Made by a program: the position numbers and the translations under genes. A stretch of DNA of 10,039 nt from Campylobacterota bacterium (GTDB lineage: Bacteria > Campylobacterota > Campylobacteria > Campylobacterales > Sulfurovaceae), in NCBI GenBank assembly GCA_022600655.1, contig JAHZJZ010000158.1, forward strand, positions 1 to 10,039. Reading direction: 5' to 3'. Below the pieces are notes generated by a model that saw only the letters and a program-made list of their open reading frames with translations, was not told the origin of the DNA and did no database searches. This document shows, piece by piece, positions 6,211-10,039 of this stretch (positions within the stretch are counted from its first letter, which is position 1; every line of letters begins with the position of its first letter).

Positions 6211-7583
6211 AAACTCCCCTTTATCATCTCAGCCACACCTTCAGCCTTAGTTCCCAAAACCACTTGAATCGTTGTATTACTAGGCTTAATCACCCCTTTA
6301 GCTCCAAGCTTCATAAATGCATCATCACTCAAGCCTTTAGAAGATTTAACCTCCATACGAAGCCGTGTAATACATGCATCGGTAGAGATAATGTTCTCTT
6401 TTCCTCCAAGAGCTTCTATAAAGGCTAGGGCTTCATTGGAACTTTCTACTTTTTCATTCTCTTTATCTGCTCCGAATATGGTGAGTTTAAAGATTTTAAT
6501 GGTGTAGTAGGAGAGTATAAAGTAAACAAACCCAAATACCAACCCCAATGGTAAAATAAGCAGTGGATTGGTAGCGAGTTTATAGTTAATCACATAATCA
6601 AAAAAACCTGCTGAGAAACCAAATCCATGATGGATATCAAGGGCATGGGCTGTAGCAACGGCGAGTCCTGCTAATATGGCATGAAGTAGAAAGAGTAGGG
6701 GAGCTACAAATAAAAATAGAAACTCTAACGGTTCGGTAATACCTGTCAAAAATGAGGTAAAGGCAACTCCTGCTAAGATGGCTCCTGCTTTTTTGCGTTG
6801 CTCTTTGGCTGTGGTGAGGTAGATGGCAAGTGCCATAGATGGCAGTCCAAACATCATGACCACATAGAACCCTGCCATGTAAATTCCAGCACTTGGGTCA
6901 CCTGCAAAGAATCGGTGTAGGTCTCCATTGGCTACGACGGTAGCTCCCTCTTTGATGTATTCGTATTCGCCAACTTGGAAGAGGAAAACAGAGTTTAGAA
7001 TGTGGTGCAGTCCTAGAGGGATAAGCAGTCGATTGAGTGTACCATAGATAAAGCTTCCTACTTCATCAAGGTTGATAATTATATGAGAAAACGCATCAAT
7101 AGCTCCTTGAGCATAGTGCCAAAAATACCCTGCTAAAACTCCTACTATAATGGCTGAAAGGGCTGTGATAATGGGTACAAATCGTTTTCCTGAGAAGAAG
7201 CCTAAAAACTCTGGTAGTTTAATGGTGTGGAAACGGTTGTAGAGGACTCCTGCTAAAATACCTATGATGATACCGATAAATACTCCCATATTGAGGTCTT
7301 TGTCAATCTGTAAATAGACAGCTTTGGCAATGAGAATCCCCACCCCTGCTGAGAGTGCTGCTGCTCCATCATTATTTTTAGCCAAACCGTAAGCGATACC
7401 GATGGCAAAGAGGAGGTCAAGATTTGAGAATATGGACTCTCCTGCTACTTTCATAATATTGGCAACAGCTCCATCGAGGTAAGGAATGTCTCCAAAACCA
7501 AGACGCAGTAAAATAGCTGCAATAGGAAGTACTGCAATAGGGGTCATGAGGGCTTTACCCACTTTTTGTAATAGACTAAACAT
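6207..7583 (-). CDS. nagE: PTS N-acetylglucosamine-type EIIC-EIIB transporter
   Basis: This inner-membrane permease imports its sugar while phosphorylating it. Residues 1-370 form the EIIC channel domain, with about ten hydrophobic segments, the conserved GLHHILNS (191-198) and the GITEPLEF motif (281-288) with E284. The loop GDLHRFFAGDPSAGIYMAGF (220-239) resembles the GDINRFFAGD stretch of NagE, which favours N-acetylglucosamine over glucose. Residues about 384-458 are EIIB, with the phosphorylated C404 in TDACITRLR. The protein ends after EIIB at 458 residues, while E. coli NagE (about 650) carries a further EIIA. Here EIIA must come from elsewhere, most simply the gene at 2302. The start overlaps the upstream HPr-EI gene by 8 bases, so the two are translationally coupled. 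The N-terminus MFSLLQKVGKALMTPIAVLP fits the family well. Confidence 0.93.
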   Translation of the reverse strand: MFSLLQKVGKALMTPIAVLPIAAILLRLGFGDIPYLDGAVANIMKVAGESIFSNLDLLFAIGIAYGLAKNNDGAAALSAGVGILIAKAVYLQIDKDLNMGVFIGIIIGILAGVLYNRFHTIKLPEFLGFFSGKRFVPIITALSAIIVGVLAGYFWHYAQGAIDAFSHIIINLDEVGSFIYGTLNRLLIPLGLHHILNSVFLFQVGEYEYIKEGATVVANGDLHRFFAGDPSAGIYMAGFYVVMMFGLPSMALAIYLTTAKEQRKKAGAILAGVAFTSFLTGITEPLEFLFLFVAPLLFLLHAILAGLAVATAHALDIHHGFGFSAGFFDYVINYKLATNPLLILPLGLVFGFVYFILSYYTIKIFKLTIFGADKENEKVESSNEALAFIEALGGKENIISTDACITRLRMEVKSSKGLSDDAFMKLGAKGVIKPSNTTIQVVLGTKAEGVAEMIKGSL

Positions 7584-10035
7584 TTCGAATTCTCTCTTTT
7601 AGTGATGGTATAAGTTTGGATGAGACGGATAGGGTATTGTACCCCATGCTTATAAGTTGTTCTGTAGCCTCTTCTAATCCTGCTAACTCTCCACAGATAC
7701 TTATGGGTTTTTCTGTGGTCTCTACTATCTGTTTTAAGGCACTCATAATCATAGGTGAAGTGGCATCTGCTGTTAGGCTAGGGTGGGTTCGTTCTATGGC
7801 GAAGAGGTATTGGGTAAGGTCATTGGTTCCTATGGAATAGAAGTCTACTAGTTGGTCGAACTCTTTAAGGGCGAAGATGACGCTTGGGACTTCTAACATG
7901 ATTCCGAATTGAATGTTATTTATATTGATGTTGTTTTCTTTGGCGATATTTAAAGCTATATCTTTGCCAGTATTAAATTCTTCTGGAGTGGCTACCATTG
8001 GAAACATTATTTTTATGGAATTTTTATGATGGTTGTAGGCTCTAAAAATGGCTAGTAGTTGCTCTTTTAGTAGGGTTTGTTCTTGTAGTGAAAATCTTAT
8101 TCCTCTGACTCCTAAAAATGGGTTATTCTCTTTTTCTATATTGATATAGGGTAGAGATTTATCTCCTCCTATGTCTAAGGTTCTGATAGTGAGTTCATCA
8201 AAGAGGTCAAATATTTCTGTGTAGGCTTTGGTTTGCTCTTCTATGGAGGGTTTGTTTTGGGTAAATAGAAACTCTGTTCGTAGTAGTCCAACGCCATCTG
8301 CTCCTAACTCTTTTGCCTCTTTAGCAGAGTCTAAATCAGCGATATTGGCTAAGATTTTAACGCTTTTTCCTCTTTTGGTTTCTGTGGTTTCAAAACGGTT
8401 TTGGTAGCTCTGCTCTTGTTGTGCTTTGAATGTTTGTTGTCTCTTTTGAGCTTTTTCTAGGTCGTTTTGGCTTGGTTTTAAGATGAGGTTTCCACTGTTG
8501 GCATCGAGTATCGCTTGGCTAGAGAGCTTAACTGTTTCATTGATAATTATTGAAGGAATAGCAAACGAACGCAGTAAAATAGAGGCGTGTGAGGTGGGTG
8601 TACCTTTTTGTAAAATGACACCCTCTATAGGTGTATTGTTTAGTCTGTTTATCTCACTTGGCAGTAGGTCATCGGCTAGTAAGATATAAGGTCTGTTTGG
8701 TAAATTTAGTCTGCTACCAATACCCATATGAGATAAGATTCTATTTTGAATATCTCTATAGTCAGCGATGCGTGACTCAAACTTTGTATTTTTGAGTTTC
8801 TCTATCTCTTTGTCTATATGGTCAAAGTTTTTTTCAAAGAGTTCAGAGTTTAGTAGCTCTTTTTGGGCTAGAAATATTTGGGCTTCATCTTTGGTTTTAT
8901 TGATTTCATATAAATTTGAAAGCTCTTCTTTGACTTTATCTATCGCATCTCGTAGGGGCAGAGCAGTCTCTCTGCCTTTGTATTCAATCTTTTCATATAC
9001 AACCATAGGAGCGATAGCTATCCCCTTAGCAATGGTTTGACCTGTGAATGCAGAAGCTTCATAGTTCTCCTTCTCCTGTTCAACTGTTTTAATCTCTATA
9101 TCATTATGCATAAGCTGTTTAAAAAAATCAGAGAGATGTTCACTCGCCTCTTGGGCTTTATGACCAATACAGTTTAAAATAAATGTTTCACCTTTTTCAA
9201 GAGCCAATCCTAAAATTTTAGGAACTTGCGTAGCAGAGACCTCTTGGTTTTTAGCTACGATGGTAATGGTGGCGTTAAACTGTTTGGCTTCATTGGCAAA
9301 CTCGGCGATGGGTCTAAGGTGAAAACCGTTTGATGAGGTGATGGTGAGGGTGGTTTGGATGGGTGGGGGTGTTTTTGAGAATAGTTTTTTGAGTATAGGG
9401 GTCAGCACTGGAGACGTACCTATCTTGGTTTGAATATTTCTTTTCGCAGTTGGTAGCTTGCCTCTTATGTCGGTCAACTGTTGCTCGTATTCTGCATTTT
9501 CAAATACCTTTGAAGCGTAGTCAACAAACCTATCAACCAATACTGGATTGTCCAAGTTTAACTTGCTGATCTTGTCAATTAATATTTGGGCCTGTCTAGT
9601 AGTGATGTCGCCCTTGGTCACCATGTTTCTAATCAGTTGACCTAAAGCCTTTCTCTTTTGATTAATATCCAACTTGCCTTGCTTGAATGATTTAATCTCA
9701 TCGTTTATCTCTTCCTTGAGTTTAGTAGTTGGCTTCTTTTTGGCAGCAAGGTTTTTCAATGCCTGCTTGAAGTCTTCCAGAGTTATGTTGTTTTTCGCAG
9801 CAACCTGAGCCATCGCATCCTCAAGCATCATCCCACCCTTGACTAAAACCTTAACGGCTTTAACCATAACTTGAAGTACAGGAAGGGCAATGTTAACCCC
9901 AAGGGATTCTTTCCCTTGCTGAGTTATTTTATTGTCAATAGAATCCAAAAAGTCCATTGTCTTTTGAAGCACGCCCGGATTTTTTGGATCTAACTTTGCT
10001 AAACTTTCAACAGGATCTGAGGTTACCGCTTGCAA
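7576..10035 (-). CDS. HPr-enzyme I fusion (PTS) with an anomalous N-terminal extension, 5' end open at window edge
   Basis: This is the energy-coupling protein of the PTS: EI takes phosphate from PEP and the fused HPr passes it to EIIA. Positions count from a nominal TTG at 10035-10033, but the frame stays open to the window edge. HPr spans about 227-312, with phospho-H239 in NGFHLRP. The regulatory Ser46 position is Q270. EI spans about 329-819, with phospho-H483 in TSHAS, LLRTEF (584-589), the PEP site GVRGIRF (642-648), GTNDLTQY (736-743) and catalytic C781 in SICGELAG. EI ends 38 residues after that cysteine, about 35 fewer than E. coli EI, just where nagE begins. Its HPr-binding part also looks shortened. 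Residues 1 to about 206 are not PTS sequence. The NagF type carries EIIA there, and here none is present. The native start is unknown; it may lie near 9360-9420 or outside the assembled sequence. Confidence 0.88.
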   Translation of the reverse strand: MQAVTSDPVESLAKLDPKNPGVLQKTMDFLDSIDNKITQQGKESLGVNIALPVLQVMVKAVKVLVKGGMMLEDAMAQVAAKNNITLEDFKQALKNLAAKKKPTTKLKEEINDEIKSFKQGKLDINQKRKALGQLIRNMVTKGDITTRQAQILIDKISKLNLDNPVLVDRFVDYASKVFENAEYEQQLTDIRGKLPTAKRNIQTKIGTSPVLTPILKKLFSKTPPPIQTTLTITSSNGFHLRPIAEFANEAKQFNATITIVAKNQEVSATQVPKILGLALEKGETFILNCIGHKAQEASEHLSDFFKQLMHNDIEIKTVEQEKENYEASAFTGQTIAKGIAIAPMVVYEKIEYKGRETALPLRDAIDKVKEELSNLYEINKTKDEAQIFLAQKELLNSELFEKNFDHIDKEIEKLKNTKFESRIADYRDIQNRILSHMGIGSRLNLPNRPYILLADDLLPSEINRLNNTPIEGVILQKGTPTSHASILLRSFAIPSIIINETVKLSSQAILDANSGNLILKPSQNDLEKAQKRQQTFKAQQEQSYQNRFETTETKRGKSVKILANIADLDSAKEAKELGADGVGLLRTEFLFTQNKPSIEEQTKAYTEIFDLFDELTIRTLDIGGDKSLPYINIEKENNPFLGVRGIRFSLQEQTLLKEQLLAIFRAYNHHKNSIKIMFPMVATPEEFNTGKDIALNIAKENNININNIQFGIMLEVPSVIFALKEFDQLVDFYSIGTNDLTQYLFAIERTHPSLTADATSPMIMSALKQIVETTEKPISICGELAGLEEATEQLISMGYNTLSVSSKLIPSLKERIRNV

Positions 10036-10039
10036 TGAT
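9400..10039 (-). other. Foreign-looking segment, phage polyvalent-protein-like linker
   Basis: In the PTS frame this encodes about 205 charged, helical residues with no PTS motif. Examples are KITQQGKESLGVNIALPVLQ, MVKAVKVLVKGGMMLEDA, DNPVLVDRFVDYASKVF and KLPTAKRNIQTKIG. The style resembles linker regions of very large polyvalent proteins of phages and mobile elements, by recall only. Lysine codon use changes sharply: by hand count about 18 AAG to 10 AAA here, while the EI part uses AAA almost always. The join to HPr lies at about 9360-9420. The open frame at the contig edge fits a chimeric assembly, or less likely a true fusion. Confidence 0.6.

Noticed and set aside
7616..9040. Plus-strand open frames opposite the HPr-EI gene
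   Set aside because: They are shadows of the minus-strand PTS gene, with serine- and leucine-rich low-information translations.
10033..10035. TTG as the true start of the HPr-EI protein
   Set aside because: The frame is open to the window edge, no ribosome binding site can be judged, and the first 205 residues look foreign.

Overview
The window looks like the chromosome of a Campylobacterota (epsilonproteobacterial) organism, possibly close to Sulfurovum or Sulfurimonas. The case rests on low GC, AAA/TTT-rich codons, short TATAAT-like -10 boxes without clear -35 boxes, the type of ArgH and 5S sequence, and a Fic/RhuM/type I restriction gene set. The genus is inference. The left edge cuts a 23S rRNA gene, a common place for a contig to break. 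The right edge runs into sequence that looks foreign to the rest.

Layout. Bases 1-754 hold the 3' end of 23S rRNA, a spacer rich in palindromes and with no tRNA, and 5S rRNA. A forward, probably co-transcribed set follows: argH, a stand-alone glucose-type PTS EIIA, and a TRIC/UPF0126 membrane protein. A small VF530-family gene meets this set tail to tail with no base between the stop codons, and radC diverges from it. Bases 4356-6206 are an accessory scar. It holds a broken rhuM-fic/doc gene, an intact class II Fic gene behind an operator-like repeat cluster, the first 26 codons of an hsdS-like gene, and a 41-codon tail that may come from hsdR. I read this as the remains of a type I restriction-modification island in which only fic survived.

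Bases 6207-10039 (minus strand) carry a PTS operon: an HPr-EI fusion overlapping nagE (EIIC-EIIB) by 8 bases, ending in an intrinsic terminator. NagE has no EIIA domain and the HPr-EI fusion has none where one is often found, so the EIIA at 2302 is the natural partner. The phosphate chain would be PEP > EI > HPr > EIIA (separate locus) > EIIB > N-acetylglucosamine.

The strangest item is the right end. About 205 residues with no PTS similarity and a different lysine codon preference are joined in frame to HPr-EI. They resemble linker segments of large phage polyvalent proteins. An assembly chimera at a contig end is the leading explanation; a true gene fusion is the alternative.
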